Below, piece after piece: positions 1 to 8,847 of a stretch of 44,634 bases of DNA. Numbering within the stretch: position 1 is the first letter of the stretch; the number at the start of each line of letters is the position of its first letter. The DNA is from an uncultured Clostridia bacterium (GTDB taxonomy: Bacteria; Bacillota; Clostridia; Lachnospirales; Lachnospiraceae). A model generated the notes under the pieces. The model was not told the DNA's origin. It saw nothing but the letters and a program-made list of their open reading frames with translations, and did not search any database. Made by a program: the position numbers and the translations under genes. Location: contig CAMVIN010000005.1 of NCBI GenBank assembly GCA_947167565.1, forward strand, positions 1-44,634, read 5' to 3'.

Positions 1-75
1 ATGATTTTAGGGTGGATAGATCAAAGTTGATTCCCGAATTTTTAGCTTATAATATTATAGAGGGAAGTGATTTTT

Positions 76-264
76 GTGGAAGTTAAATTTACTCAGGATA
101 ATATAAATTTTTATCTTTATGAATTAGCAAAAGAAATAAAAAAGACTATGGGAAGAAAAGCGGACATTAAATTGATTGTTGAAAGTAAGATAAAGGCAGA
201 TCAAGATACATGGTCATCTTATGACCGGATGAATGAGTATATTATTAATAAAGTGAATGAATAA
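76..264 (+). CDS. small hypothetical protein upstream of coaBC
   Basis: Open frame of about 62 codons with GTG starts possible at 67 and 76. I prefer 76 because the purine-rich GAGGGA at about 60-65 is too close to 67. A TATAAT-like hexamer lies at 48-53. The protein is charged and hydrophilic, with no signal peptide or membrane segment and no motif I recognise. It ends 22 bp before coaBC, so co-transcription is likely. Its position recalls rpoZ, which often precedes coaBC in Clostridia, but the sequence does not match RpoZ. Function unknown. Confidence 0.5.
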   Translation: MEVKFTQDNINFYLYELAKEIKKTMGRKADIKLIVESKIKADQDTWSSYDRMNEYIINKVNE

Positions 265-286
265 TTGTGATACGAGGAGACTACCC

Positions 287-1474
287 ATGTTAAAAGGAAA
301 AACGATTGTTCTCGGAGTGACGGGAAGTATAGCGGCTTACAAAATCGCGAATCTCGCCAGCATGCTGACAAAACTACATGCGGATGTTCATGTGCTGATG
401 ACGCAGAATGCGACTAATTTTATCAACCCGATTACCTTCGAGACATTGACGAATCACAAGACGCTTGTGGACACATTTGACAGAAATTTCAACTACAATA
501 TTGAGCATGTGGCGTTGGGGGAGCGCGCGGACGTTGTTCTGGTTGCGCCGGCCTCTGCCAATGTTGTCGGGAAAATGGCAAATGGAATTGCGGATGATAT
601 GTTGACGACAACAGTTCTCGCCTGCAAATGCAAAAAGATTGTTGCGCCGGCGATGAATACAAATATGTATGAAAATGCGATTGTGCAGGACAACCTTGAC
701 AAACTGCGCAGATTTGGTATAGAGGTGATTGAGCCGGATTCCGGGCTGCTCGCCTGCAAATCCGTTGGCAAAGGAAAAATGCCGTCGGAGGAGACGTTGC
801 TCTCTTATATATTGAAAGAAGTTCAGTATGAGCATGACATGGTGGGGAAAAAAGTTCTTGTGACAGCAGGCCCGACAAGAGAGGCGATTGATCCGGTGCG
901 TTTTATCACAAATCACTCCAGCGGGAAGATGGGGTATGCCATCGCTACGGTTGCGATGCGGCGAGGAGCCGAGGTTACGCTTGTGACCGGACCGACGAAT
1001 CTCGAGCCGCCATTGGGAGTCCGGGTGATTCCGATTCAGAGTGCGGGGGATATGTTTGAGGCGGTGAAGGAAAATGCGCCACAACAGGATATTATTATAA
1101 AATCTGCTGCAGTGGCGGATTACACGCCTGTCACAGTGAGTGATCAGAAGATTAAGAAAATGGAAGGGGATTCCAGTATTCCATTACAGAGGACGACGGA
1201 TATTCTGGCCTGGCTTGGACAGAATCGGACGGCGAACCAGTTCATCTGCGGCTTTTCGATGGAGACGGAGAATATGTTGGAGAATTCTAAGGCGAAATTA
1301 AAAAAGAAAAAGGTCGATATGATTGTTGCCAACAGCCTTCGGACAGAAGGCGCCGGCTTTGGCACAGATACCAATGTTGTGACGCTGATTACAGAAGATT
1401 CCGCAAAAGAACTTCCCATGCTCACAAAAGAAGAGGTGGCTGTGCAGATATTTGATAAAATCCTCAATAAATAA
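287..1474 (+). CDS. coaBC: bifunctional phosphopantothenoylcysteine decarboxylase / phosphopantothenate-cysteine ligase
   Basis: Catalyses two steps of coenzyme A synthesis in the cytoplasm: CTP-dependent joining of cysteine to 4'-phosphopantothenate, then FMN-dependent decarboxylation to 4'-phosphopantetheine. About 395 residues, normal for the fusion. The N-terminal CoaC domain shows the FMN-binding GVTGSIAAYK start, the catalytic His near residue 74 (NIEHV), the substrate motif PAMNTNMYEN (about 121-130) and the ACKSVGKGKMPS loop with its Cys near 157. The C-terminal CoaB domain starts near 190 with LVTAGPTREAIDP and carries the KIKK motif near 288-291. ATG 287 was chosen because GAGGAG lies about 10 bases upstream; an in-frame ATG at 257 would overlap the previous gene and lacks a site. 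Confidence 0.97.
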   Translation: MLKGKTIVLGVTGSIAAYKIANLASMLTKLHADVHVLMTQNATNFINPITFETLTNHKTLVDTFDRNFNYNIEHVALGERADVVLVAPASANVVGKMANGIADDMLTTTVLACKCKKIVAPAMNTNMYENAIVQDNLDKLRRFGIEVIEPDSGLLACKSVGKGKMPSEETLLSYILKEVQYEHDMVGKKVLVTAGPTREAIDPVRFITNHSSGKMGYAIATVAMRRGAEVTLVTGPTNLEPPLGVRVIPIQSAGDMFEAVKENAPQQDIIIKSAAVADYTPVTVSDQKIKKMEGDSSIPLQRTTDILAWLGQNRTANQFICGFSMETENMLENSKAKLKKKKVDMIVANSLRTEGAGFGTDTNVVTLITEDSAKELPMLTKEEVAVQIFDKILNK

Positions 1475-1494
1475 AAGTTTTGGTTTCTGCTTCT

Positions 1495-2376
1495 CTATAA
1501 ACGATCAGGCTGGGAAAGAAGTTCTCGGATAAGAGCGATTTCTTCTTTGTACGGAGGGTACGATTTCTTTGTATTCTCCGTATCTTTATAGTAAGGAGTT
1601 TCCAATATTTTTGGAATATTTTCAAATCGCACATCGCGGATGAACTGCATCAAGGCATCCGCTCCAATCGAGCCCTTGCCGAAATTCTCATGGCGGTCTT
1701 TGTGGGCACCACGCGGGTTTTTGCTATCATTGATGTGAAAGGCGGCAATCTGCGAGAGACCGAGAATCCGGTCAAATTCGTCCAGAACACCCTCGTAATT
1801 TGCGACAATATCATAGCCGGCATCGTTTGTATGACAAGTATCAAAGCAGACGCGGAGCTTTTCCGGATAGCGGCAGCCCTCGTAAATGGCGTAGAGTTCT
1901 TCGAAGGAACGCCCGAGTTCACTTCCCTTTCCCGCCATTGTTTCAAGTGCGATGGATACCGGCGTGTCTTTCGTCAGAACTTCGTTCAGTCCTTCTATAA
2001 TTTTATTCAGTCCTGCCTCTTCGCCGGCGTTGACATGAGAGCCGGGATGGAGCACGAGAACTTCAGCACCCATGGCCGCAGTGCGCTCAATCTCCTTGGC
2101 AAGAAACTCCACAGCAAGTTCGAAAGTCTCCGGTTTTACCGTGTTTGCAAGATTGATAATGTATGGAGCGTGTACAATAAAATTGTGCATGTGATACTCT
2201 TCCATGAGCGCCCGGGCAGCCGGAATATTCAACTCGCTTATTTCCTTGCGTCGCGTGTTCTGAGGTGCGCCGGTGTATACCATAAAGGTATTGGCATCGT
2301 AGGAAAGTGCCTCTTTTACAGAGCCAAGCAGCATGTCTTTTCCACTCATTCCTACATGAGAACCGATAATCAGCAT
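1495..2376 (-). CDS. nfo: endonuclease IV (AP endonuclease)
   Basis: Zinc-dependent apurinic/apyrimidinic endonuclease of base-excision repair, 293 residues, full length. Metal-site signatures of the AP2Ec TIM barrel are present in order: [39 protein letters not shown], the HxD loop [21 protein letters not shown] and KILETP. The start ATG at 2376 follows AGGAGGT at normal spacing. It is convergent with coaBC (20 bp apart) and is transcribed after the small membrane protein on the same strand, with 11 bp between them, so the two probably share a transcript. Confidence 0.97.
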   Translation of the reverse strand: MLIIGSHVGMSGKDMLLGSVKEALSYDANTFMVYTGAPQNTRRKEISELNIPAARALMEEYHMHNFIVHAPYIINLANTVKPETFELAVEFLAKEIERTAAMGAEVLVLHPGSHVNAGEEAGLNKIIEGLNEVLTKDTPVSIALETMAGKGSELGRSFEELYAIYEGCRYPEKLRVCFDTCHTNDAGYDIVANYEGVLDEFDRILGLSQIAAFHINDSKNPRGAHKDRHENFGKGSIGADALMQFIRDVRFENIPKILETPYYKDTENTKKSYPPYKEEIALIRELLSQPDRL

Positions 2377-2387
2377 TTGATTACCTC

Positions 2388-2765
2388 CTATTTAATCAAA
2401 TTGAAGTTCCCGATAAACGGAAGTCTCTTTGGCTCGCCGGAGCAGGCGTTTACAATTCCTAAAATCGTGAAAACAAGGACGCCGATGCCGACAGCTCCGG
2501 AGAGAAGATTGGAAATCAATATGACCATTGTAGGTAATTGTCCAAATGTCACAAGGGTGAGTACGGCAGAGAGTACTCTGGTAATCGCAATCAGTATCAG
2601 ATTTGCAATAAAGAGAACAAGTCCCTGATTCGCATGAAACTTTGCGTACAGAGATTCTTTTGCAGCGAGTAGGGGAACAATAAATAGTATACCTATGTAG
2701 GCGAGTATCCCAAAAATCTTGTTGTTGTCTACATCTGATTTGTCAAAAAATATTTGTTCTTCCAT
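2388..2765 (-). CDS. small integral membrane protein, DUF4870/Tic20-like
   Basis: About 125 residues. A short acidic N-terminus ([15 protein letters not shown]) is followed by hydrophobic segments around residues 18-35, 50-70 and 80-110. The pattern [18 protein letters not shown] plus a middle [11 protein letters not shown] block is typical of DUF4870/Tic20-type proteins. Start ATG at 2765 was chosen because AGGAGGT-like GGAGGT lies just upstream; the longer frame would begin upstream of that site. It sits directly ahead of nfo on the minus strand. Molecular function is unknown for the family. Confidence 0.75.
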   Translation of the reverse strand: MEEQIFFDKSDVDNNKIFGILAYIGILFIVPLLAAKESLYAKFHANQGLVLFIANLILIAITRVLSAVLTLVTFGQLPTMVILISNLLSGAVGIGVLVFTILGIVNACSGEPKRLPFIGNFNLIK

Positions 2766-2864
2766 TTTAATAACCTCCATTTTGCACTGAGATATCACGA
2801 ATATCCCATATATAGAATTGAATTCATCTTACAATAGTTTTTTTGTTTTTGCAAGGGAAATTAC

Positions 2865-2893
2865 TTGTATCGAATCAAAAAATGTGATATGAT
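2865..2893 (+). promoter_or_regulatory. sigma-A promoter for the small acidic ORF
   Basis: TTGTAT (2865-2870), 17-bp spacer, TATGAT (2888-2893), placing transcription start near 2900. It is divergent from the membrane protein/nfo unit. Confidence 0.6.
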
Positions 2894-2919
2894 AGAACAA
2901 AAGATTGTAGGAGGTATGT

Positions 2920-3066
2920 ATGGAACAACTTATCTCAGATGATGATCTTTTTGATCTGTTAGATGAACTGGATTCTCAGGAGCTGGCGGAGGAGCCGCTC
3001 GATGAGGAGATGGAAGCATCTAATCGGCGCTATCAGGAGATTATCAAAAAGTACAAGATGGAATAG
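2920..3066 (+). CDS. small acidic hypothetical protein (48 aa)
   Basis: A 48-codon frame with a perfect AGGAGGT at 2909-2915 directly before the ATG, its own promoter and a hairpin overlapping the stop codon, so it is a complete monocistronic gene. The first 30 residues are very acidic (DDDLFDLLDELD and further Glu/Asp); the last 15 are basic (NRRYQEIIKKYK). The periodic leucines suggest an amphipathic helix. No family recognised. It may be a small binding protein or adaptor; that is inference only. Confidence 0.65.
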   Translation: MEQLISDDDLFDLLDELDSQELAEEPLDEEMEASNRRYQEIIKKYKME

Positions 3067-3093
3067 GGACTTCTTTTTCAAGGAGTCCCTATT
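3062..3093 (+). terminator. hairpin at the end of the small acidic gene
   Basis: Arms AATAGGGACT (3062-3071) and AGTCCCTATT (3084-3093) are perfectly complementary. The left arm overlaps the stop codon. The T-tract after it is short, so termination may be partial. Confidence 0.6.
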
Positions 3094-3162
3094 TCCATGC
3101 ATAAAATGCTAAAAAATCCATATACTGTTAATAGAGTGGGGAAATCATGATTTTGGAACTGT

Positions 3163-3206
3163 TTGACAAAAGTAACAGGATATGGTATACTGGACACTAT
3201 ATAGTG
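3163..3206 (+). promoter_or_regulatory. strong promoter of veg with adjacent palindrome
   Basis: TTGACA (3163-3168), 17-bp spacer, TATACT (3186-3191) is near consensus for the vegetative sigma factor. The 12-bp perfect palindrome CACTATATAGTG (3195-3206) covers the expected transcription start and could be a repressor operator; that role is inferred from position only. Confidence 0.75.
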
Positions 3207-3245
3207 ACAAGATATCGTGGTTTTGACGAAACGGAGGTAAGCAGA

Positions 3246-3485
3246 ATGTTGAGTGCAAATGTAGGCAATGTCCGTCGCGCCGTAGCGAAGCATGTGGGAA
3301 GCAGAGTTCAAGTAAGAAGCAATCTGGGACGTCATAAGTACGACGTGACAGAGGGCGTGATTACTCAGACGTATCCATGTATTTTTCTTGTTGAAGTGAA
3401 GAACGAGGAAGAAGACATCAGTCAGACATATTCGTATAGTTACACGGATGTGATTACGAAAGATGTGCAATTGAGATTATGTTAG
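3246..3485 (+). CDS. veg: Veg protein (DUF1021)
   Basis: 79 residues, matching the Veg family length. The block VGSRVQVRSNLGRHKYDVTEGVITQTYPCIFLV is the family core, an Sm-like small beta barrel. ATG 3246 follows ACGGAGGTAA at good spacing; a longer in-frame start at 3147 would lie upstream of the promoter. In Bacillus subtilis Veg is very highly expressed and promotes biofilm matrix expression by opposing SinR; whether this holds here is unknown. The strong promoter fits high expression. Confidence 0.93.
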   Translation: MLSANVGNVRRAVAKHVGSRVQVRSNLGRHKYDVTEGVITQTYPCIFLVEVKNEEEDISQTYSYSYTDVITKDVQLRLC

Positions 3486-3635
3486 ATGACGCATTATATG
3501 ATGTAGAATATGACATCTCATTGATGATTTGGAGGACGAATCTACAGTTTGTTTAAAAACTTGCTTGGATTCGTTCTTTTTTTGTGTCTCGCTGAATATA
3601 CTCTATTGTACAAATTTAGACGGGAGGCAACTAAA

Positions 3636-5198
3636 TTGAGACTGATTACGCAGAGAGTTCACATGAATAGATGCAACTGCCGCGACACCAGACAGATCAC
3701 ATTGGATCGGGATTTCAATGTGCCGGACGTGAGACCGGATGCGCTGTCGGTAATGAAAGAGCAGGGAAATGTACAGATTGAAGAGGCGCGTATGGTGGAG
3801 GGCAGGGCAAATATAAAAGGGGAATTAGTGTTTCAGATTTTATATGCAGTAGATGGTGAAATGCCGGTCAGTGAGATGCAGGGGAGTATTCCTTTTGAAG
3901 AGTCCATTCCCCTGCCATGTGCCGGACGGGACGATGAATTGACGGTTTGCGCCACAATAGAGGACTTGCGAAGTGAATTGATTAATTCGAGGAAAATCGG
4001 GCTGAAAGCAGCAATTTGTCTGGAGGTTTCGGCAGATACCGTCTGTGACGGCGAGGGTGCGGTGGACATAGAAGAGGCGGACCATGTGCTCTGTCGCAAG
4101 AAAACACTGGATATTTCCCGGCTTGTCTTTACCGGAAAGGATACGCTGCGCGTCCGCGACGAGTGGAAATTGGCGGGAACAAAGGATGCTGTCGGAGAGA
4201 TTCTATATGCCGATTATAGTCTCGGCGAAATGAACACACGCGTCAACGAAAATGAATTGCAGGTGGACGGTCAGGCGCATGTATTTCTCATTTATCTCAG
4301 TGACGGAGAAGAACCGGAGATGAATTTTGAGGAAAATACGATTCCGATTGAGGGGAAAATTGACTGTAGTGGGTGCGATGCCGGTATGGTGGCTCAAGTT
4401 ACCTCAGAAATTCACAGCCGGGATATTGAGATTAAAGAGGACGAGGACGGAGAGAGCCGCATTCTTGATGTGGAACTTGTTATCGGAATGGGAATCAAGG
4501 TATATGGACAGGATCAGTTAGAGTTGTTGACGGACTTCTATTCGACGAAAGAGAAGTGCCAGCCGGTTTTTGAGGATTCCTACTTTGAAAATCTCATTGT
4601 TCAAAACAAAAACAGGACTCGGATTAGCGGAAAACTTTCTGCAGACAGTGACAGAGTGCCCCTTCAGATATGGAATGTCAGCGGGGACCTGCGCATTGAC
4701 AGAAAGATTCCGAAGGACAATGGGATGCAGGTCGAGGGCGCATTAGATGTCAGCGTTCTTTATCTCACAGAAGATGAGCGGATTCCGCTTGTTTCAGTGA
4801 AAGGCGCTCTGCCGTTTGAACAATTCATTGAGGCCGACGGAATGACGGAGGACAGCAACGCCTGGGTGAGGGGCTCCTTAGAGCAGATTAGTGGCAGTGT
4901 GACCGGAGATAAAGAAATTGAGATTAAGGCGGTAGCGGCAATTGAACTGATTGCTTTTGAAAGAATCGAAGAGCCGATCATAGCTGATTTTACCAGTGAG
5001 GAAATTGATTGGAAGGCGCGGAGCCGTGAGCCCGGCATGATTGGTTATGTGGTGCAGGCGGGGGAAGAACTCTGGGATATCGCCAAAAGATTTTTCACGA
5101 CAGTCGAGTCGCTCATGTCTATGAATGAAATCGAGAGCGGAGATGTTCATGAAGGGGATATTTTACTTATTATGAAAGAAATGTCGCCGGAAGGGTAA
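3636..5198 (+). CDS. sipL: SipL-like spore morphogenesis protein (SPOCS/DUF3794 repeats plus LysM)
   Basis: About 520 residues. The N-terminus reads NCRDTRQITLDRDFNVPDVRPDA, typical of SipL-like proteins. Three repeated SPOCS/DUF3794 modules follow (roughly residues 30-150, 180-300, 315-440), each with an ITLD/FNVPD or SGxL-like beta pattern. A C-terminal LysM domain begins at GYVVQAGEELWDIAKRF. In Clostridioides difficile SipL binds SpoIVA through LysM and is needed for coat and cortex assembly around the forespore. I chose the TTG at 3636 because GGGAGG lies 10 bases upstream; the longer frame from 3549 adds a hydrophobic stretch absent from the family and has no ribosome site. Confidence 0.88.
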   Translation: MRLITQRVHMNRCNCRDTRQITLDRDFNVPDVRPDALSVMKEQGNVQIEEARMVEGRANIKGELVFQILYAVDGEMPVSEMQGSIPFEESIPLPCAGRDDELTVCATIEDLRSELINSRKIGLKAAICLEVSADTVCDGEGAVDIEEADHVLCRKKTLDISRLVFTGKDTLRVRDEWKLAGTKDAVGEILYADYSLGEMNTRVNENELQVDGQAHVFLIYLSDGEEPEMNFEENTIPIEGKIDCSGCDAGMVAQVTSEIHSRDIEIKEDEDGESRILDVELVIGMGIKVYGQDQLELLTDFYSTKEKCQPVFEDSYFENLIVQNKNRTRISGKLSADSDRVPLQIWNVSGDLRIDRKIPKDNGMQVEGALDVSVLYLTEDERIPLVSVKGALPFEQFIEADGMTEDSNAWVRGSLEQISGSVTGDKEIEIKAVAAIELIAFERIEEPIIADFTSEEIDWKARSREPGMIGYVVQAGEELWDIAKRFFTTVESLMSMNEIESGDVHEGDILLIMKEMSPEG

Positions 5199-5269
5199 AG
5201 TCTTCCATGAATTTTCCGATATAATAGATATACTATTAGTGTCTACCGGCACGGAAAAGGAGGATTCAT

Positions 5270-5863
5270 ATGGGCGTAAATGGAATTACAAGTGGAATGG
5301 CTGCAGATTATGTTGCATCGGCAAAGACAGCTCTGAACACAAAGGCGGACAGCGCAGAGAAATCAAGCGCTTCTGCGAATCAGGGTGTTGTTTATGAGCC
5401 ATCACAGCAAGCTAAGGAAAGCGACACAAGCAAGACTTCCGACTATTCCGCGGCAATTAAGAAAATGAAACTCGAGCAGGCAAGCAAGAACCAGCAGCTT
5501 GAGCAGCTGGTTACACAGATGCTCGGCAAGCAGGCGGGTAAGTTCACCACTCTTGCTGACATGTTCAAGAACATGGAAGTGGATGAGGAGACCAGAGCGC
5601 AGGCGGAGAAAGACATCAGCGAGGACGGATACTGGGGTGTAGAGCAGACAAGTGACCGTCTTGTGGATATGGCGAAAGCGCTTAGTGGTGGAGACCCGAC
5701 AAAGGCAGATGAATTGATGTCTGCGATTCAGAAGGGCTATGATCAGGCGACGAAGGCGTGGGGCGACAAGCTTCCGGACATCTGCCAGAAGACCATTGAT
5801 GCGGCTAATGACAAATTGACTAAGTGGCGTGATGGACTTGATGTAGCAGCCGTAGAGGCATAA
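5270..5863 (+). CDS. DUF5610-like protein of unknown function
   Basis: 197 residues starting at an ATG preceded by AAAGGAGG. The N-terminal third is low complexity (Ala, Ser, Lys rich) and likely disordered. The middle is a charged helix (IKKMKLEQASKNQQLEQLVTQML). The C-terminal half carries the block EDGYWGVEQTSDRLVDMAKALSGGDP then a helix pair ending DICQKTIDAANDKLTKW, which resembles DUF5610. No signal peptide. It is a single-gene unit followed by a strong terminator. The function is not established; some relatives sit near motility genes, but none are visible here. Confidence 0.7.
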   Translation: MGVNGITSGMAADYVASAKTALNTKADSAEKSSASANQGVVYEPSQQAKESDTSKTSDYSAAIKKMKLEQASKNQQLEQLVTQMLGKQAGKFTTLADMFKNMEVDEETRAQAEKDISEDGYWGVEQTSDRLVDMAKALSGGDPTKADELMSAIQKGYDQATKAWGDKLPDICQKTIDAANDKLTKWRDGLDVAAVEA

Positions 5864-5910
5864 AGGTGATGCTTTGTTGTGACAGAAAAAGGGCGTAGGA
5901 GATGTAATAG

Positions 5911-5940
5911 AAAAGCCACGAGGAAAACTCGTGGCTTTTT
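5911..5940. terminator. bidirectional terminator between the DUF5610-like gene and ispE
   Basis: AAAAGCCACGAG, loop GAAAA, CTCGTGGCTTTTT: a 12-bp stem with an A-tract on one side and a T-tract on the other, placed between two convergent genes, so it can serve both strands. Confidence 0.92.
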
Positions 5941-6804
5941 CTAACGATAGAGGTCTGTCGTAAACACAAAGCATTTGAACGGAAGTTCCCGGCATTTTTC
6001 TTTTGCCGCCTTTGCTTTGTCAAGGTCATCATAAATACCAAAGACGGTCGGACCGCTTCCGCTCATCAGTGAGCCGAGCGCATCATTTTCCATCATGCAT
6101 TTCTTGATTTTTTCGATTTCCGGGTGAGCCGGAATGGTCACGGTCTCTAAAATATTACCGATGTGGTCACACAAATCTCTGAGATTTTTGTTTTTAATTG
6201 CCTGAATCATGCGGTCGATATCCGGATGAGGGGAGTTCTCATCGAGCACAAGGTCTGTGTAAATCTGTCTTGTGGACACGTAGATAGATGGCTTGGCGAT
6301 CAAAATATAGCAGTCCGGCATCTGGGGAATAGTAGAGAGTTTCTCACCAATGCCCTCGGATAGTGCGGTACCTTTAAGAACACAGTAGGGAATGTCCGCG
6401 CCAAGTTTTACCCCGCGTTTCATCAAATCACTCTTGCTGAGGCCCAGACCGTAGAGGTCATTCATGGCGAGCATGCAGGAAGCGGCGTCTGTGCTTCCAC
6501 CGGCCATGCCGGCGGCTACAGGAATGCGCTTGTCCAGATGAATATCCAGCCCTTCTTCGATTCCGAATTCTTCCCGGAGCATCTTGGCGCTGCGGTATAC
6601 GAGGTTGTTCTCATCGGTGGGAAGAAAGTGTAAATTTGATGTCAGGTGAATTCCCGGCGTATCTGATTTGGTCAGAGTGAGCCGGTCAAACAGCCGGACG
6701 CTCTGCATAATCATTTTTACTTCATGATATCCGTCTTCCCTCCGGCGGAGAACGTCCAGTCCGATATTTATTTTTGCAGGTGCATTAATCCAAATTGAAT
6801 CCAT
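5941..6804 (-). CDS. ispE: 4-diphosphocytidyl-2-C-methyl-D-erythritol kinase
   Basis: GHMP-family kinase that phosphorylates CDP-methylerythritol in the MEP isoprenoid pathway. About 287 residues, full length. It begins SIWINAPAKINIGLDVL, carries the glycine-rich ATP motif PVAAGMAGGSTDAAS near residues 90-104 and the C-terminal LMSGSGPTVFGIY motif. The ATG at 6804 was chosen because GGGAGGA lies 7 bases before it and the family starts here; the open frame extends upstream to 6867 without a site. It is divergent from spoIIR with about 160 bp between. Confidence 0.97.
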   Translation of the reverse strand: MDSIWINAPAKINIGLDVLRRREDGYHEVKMIMQSVRLFDRLTLTKSDTPGIHLTSNLHFLPTDENNLVYRSAKMLREEFGIEEGLDIHLDKRIPVAAGMAGGSTDAASCMLAMNDLYGLGLSKSDLMKRGVKLGADIPYCVLKGTALSEGIGEKLSTIPQMPDCYILIAKPSIYVSTRQIYTDLVLDENSPHPDIDRMIQAIKNKNLRDLCDHIGNILETVTIPAHPEIEKIKKCMMENDALGSLMSGSGPTVFGIYDDLDKAKAAKEKCRELPFKCFVFTTDLYR

Positions 6805-6968
6805 GTAGGTATCCTCCCGTTTTCTGTCTCCGATTGCTTTGGAGAGCAGTGACTTTGTTATCATCATACCATAAATTTTTCGCTGTGAAAATATTCTTGA
6901 ATAAATTTTTTTATTTGGTAAAGGATATTAGTAGACAATATGAGAAGTTGCCGAAGGGAGAAATTGAG

Positions 6969-7631
6969 ATGATAGCACATAGATTGAAAATAGTAGGAAT
7001 TGTACTTACACTTTTTGTGACGGGAGTACTGATGCAGTTTTATGGGGATGCGGAGAAGAAAAATGAGCAGCAGAGGGCGATTGCAAAAGAGGTTATTCGG
7101 CTGCATGTCATAGCGAACAGTGACAGCGATGCAGACCAGAACTTAAAAATGAAGGTAAAAGAGACCGTTGTCACATACCTCAGAGGCGCCATGAGCGAGG
7201 CGGAAAATGTTGAGCAGGCGAGAGAAATCATTCAGACGCATCTGCGGGAGGTAGAGGAGATTGCCTCAGAAAAAATCAGGGAGGAGGGATACGATTACCG
7301 TGTGAGTACAGAACTGGGTGAAAGTTATTTTCCAATAAAAGAGTATGGTGATCTCACATTCCCGGCGGGCAATTATCAGGCTCTTCGGGTTCAGATTGGT
7401 GAGAGCGCCGGACATAACTGGTGGTGCGTAATGTATCCGAGTCTTTGCTTTGTGGACTCGACGTATCAGGTGGTGCCGGAGAATTCAAAAGAAAAATTAA
7501 AGACAGCTCTGACAGAGGAAGAATATAATTCACTCTTGGAAGGGGGAAAAAATGTCACATATTCCAGTAAAATATGGGAATGGGCAAAGAAAATTGTGCA
7601 CATTGCACAGTATCAAATGGATACTTTTTGA
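6969..7631 (+). CDS. spoIIR: stage II sporulation protein R
   Basis: About 220 residues. One N-terminal hydrophobic segment (residues about 7-22) exports it, followed by the conserved RLHVIANSDSDADQNLKMKVKE block and the C-terminal WWCVMYPSLCFVD block. In sporulating Firmicutes SpoIIR is made in the forespore under sigma-F and signals across the septum to the protease SpoIIGA, which activates sigma-E in the mother cell. ATG 6969 follows AAGGGAG; the open frame extends upstream to 6795 but has no site and overlaps ispE. I could not identify a convincing sigma-F promoter by eye. Confidence 0.95.
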   Translation: MIAHRLKIVGIVLTLFVTGVLMQFYGDAEKKNEQQRAIAKEVIRLHVIANSDSDADQNLKMKVKETVVTYLRGAMSEAENVEQAREIIQTHLREVEEIASEKIREEGYDYRVSTELGESYFPIKEYGDLTFPAGNYQALRVQIGESAGHNWWCVMYPSLCFVDSTYQVVPENSKEKLKTALTEEEYNSLLEGGKNVTYSSKIWEWAKKIVHIAQYQMDTF

Positions 7632-7758
7632 AAAAAGCCGGAAAAGACAGGTAGACATTGGTTTGCGGGCGTGATAAAATAAAATGGATGTGAAATTGTT
7701 AATCGTTTACTCACGATTCATATGTATTAATATAATATTTTCCAGGAGGAGATTTTTC

Positions 7759-8805
7759 ATGAAAAAGCAACTCGCTGTCATATTTGGTGGACAGTCATCG
7801 GAACATGATGTTTCCTGTGTGTCAGCTGCCAATATTATAGAAGGAATTGATAAAGAAAAATACGAGATACATAAAATAGGGATTACCAAAGAAGGAAACT
7901 GGCTCTATGTGGAGGAGGTTGACAGCATACGCGATGGGAGCTGGAGAGAGGGGACGGTCACAGCGATTATTTCTCCGGATCATAAGTTTCAGGGAATATG
8001 GAAGACAGACGGAACGTCGGTTGAGTTGATTTCGATCGATGTGATTTTTCCTGTGCTTCACGGATTGTACGGAGAAGACGGTACAATTCAGGGGTTGTTT
8101 GAGATGTCCGGAATTCCATATGTGGGCTGTGGTGTGTTGGCTTCCGCCGCAAGTATGGATAAGATTTCTACCAAAGTTTTTGCCGACCGGATTGGGATTC
8201 ATCAGGCGAACTACGTTGTGGATATAGCGAAGGATTGCAGCGAGATTAATCACACGATGAAGATAGCAGAGGCAAAACTGAGTTATCCCATGTTTGTCAA
8301 ACCGTCCAATGCCGGTTCTTCACAGGGAGTGAGCAAGGCACATAACCGCGAAGAATTGAAGAAAGCCATTGAACTTGCGAAAGAACACGACCACAGAGTT
8401 CTCATTGAGGAAAATATTAACGGTCGGGAGATTGAGTGTGCGGTACTTGGCGGCGAGCAGGTGAAGGCATCGAAAGTGGGAGAAGTAGTATCTTCCGGAG
8501 AATTTTATGATTTTGATTCTAAGTACAACGATGAAAACTCCAAGACAATTGTTGATCCGGACTTGCCGGAGGCAGTGAAAGAAAAGGTTCGCTCAAATGC
8601 TGTTGCTATTTTTAAGGCAGTGAGTGGTTTTGGACTGGCGAGAGTTGACTTCTTTGTAGAGGAGTCCGGTGAAGTAGTGTTCAATGAAATCAATACATTG
8701 CCGGGATTCACAAGCATCAGTATGTACCCGATGCTGTGGGAAGCGATGGGAATCGATCAGAAGGAATTGTTGAGTCGCCTGATTGAACTGGCGTATGAGA
8801 GATAA
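7759..8805 (+). CDS. ddl: D-alanine--D-alanine ligase
   Basis: ATP-grasp enzyme that makes the D-Ala-D-Ala dipeptide for peptidoglycan. 348 residues. The N-terminal domain reads LAVIFGGQSSEHDVS; the central domain has MFVKPSNAGSSQGVSK and the omega-loop FYDFDSKY, whose Tyr/Lys pattern fits D-Ala-D-Ala rather than D-Ala-D-Lac (vancomycin-resistance) ligases. The C-terminal metal-binding block FNEINTLPGFTSISMYP is intact. ATG 7759 follows AGGAGGAG; the longer frame from 7684 has no ribosome site. Confidence 0.97.
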   Translation: MKKQLAVIFGGQSSEHDVSCVSAANIIEGIDKEKYEIHKIGITKEGNWLYVEEVDSIRDGSWREGTVTAIISPDHKFQGIWKTDGTSVELISIDVIFPVLHGLYGEDGTIQGLFEMSGIPYVGCGVLASAASMDKISTKVFADRIGIHQANYVVDIAKDCSEINHTMKIAEAKLSYPMFVKPSNAGSSQGVSKAHNREELKKAIELAKEHDHRVLIEENINGREIECAVLGGEQVKASKVGEVVSSGEFYDFDSKYNDENSKTIVDPDLPEAVKEKVRSNAVAIFKAVSGFGLARVDFFVEESGEVVFNEINTLPGFTSISMYPMLWEAMGIDQKELLSRLIELAYER

Positions 8806-8847
8806 AAACAGGGATATAGAGCAGCCTGTTATGAGACGGAGGAAAAA

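Noticed and set aside
76-264. RNA polymerase omega subunit (rpoZ), often found before coaBC
   Set aside because: The sequence shows none of the RpoZ features; kept as a hypothetical protein.
1690-2628. Long plus-strand frame of 312 codons
   Set aside because: It lies opposite nfo and the membrane protein gene, both of which match families; it is a shadow frame.
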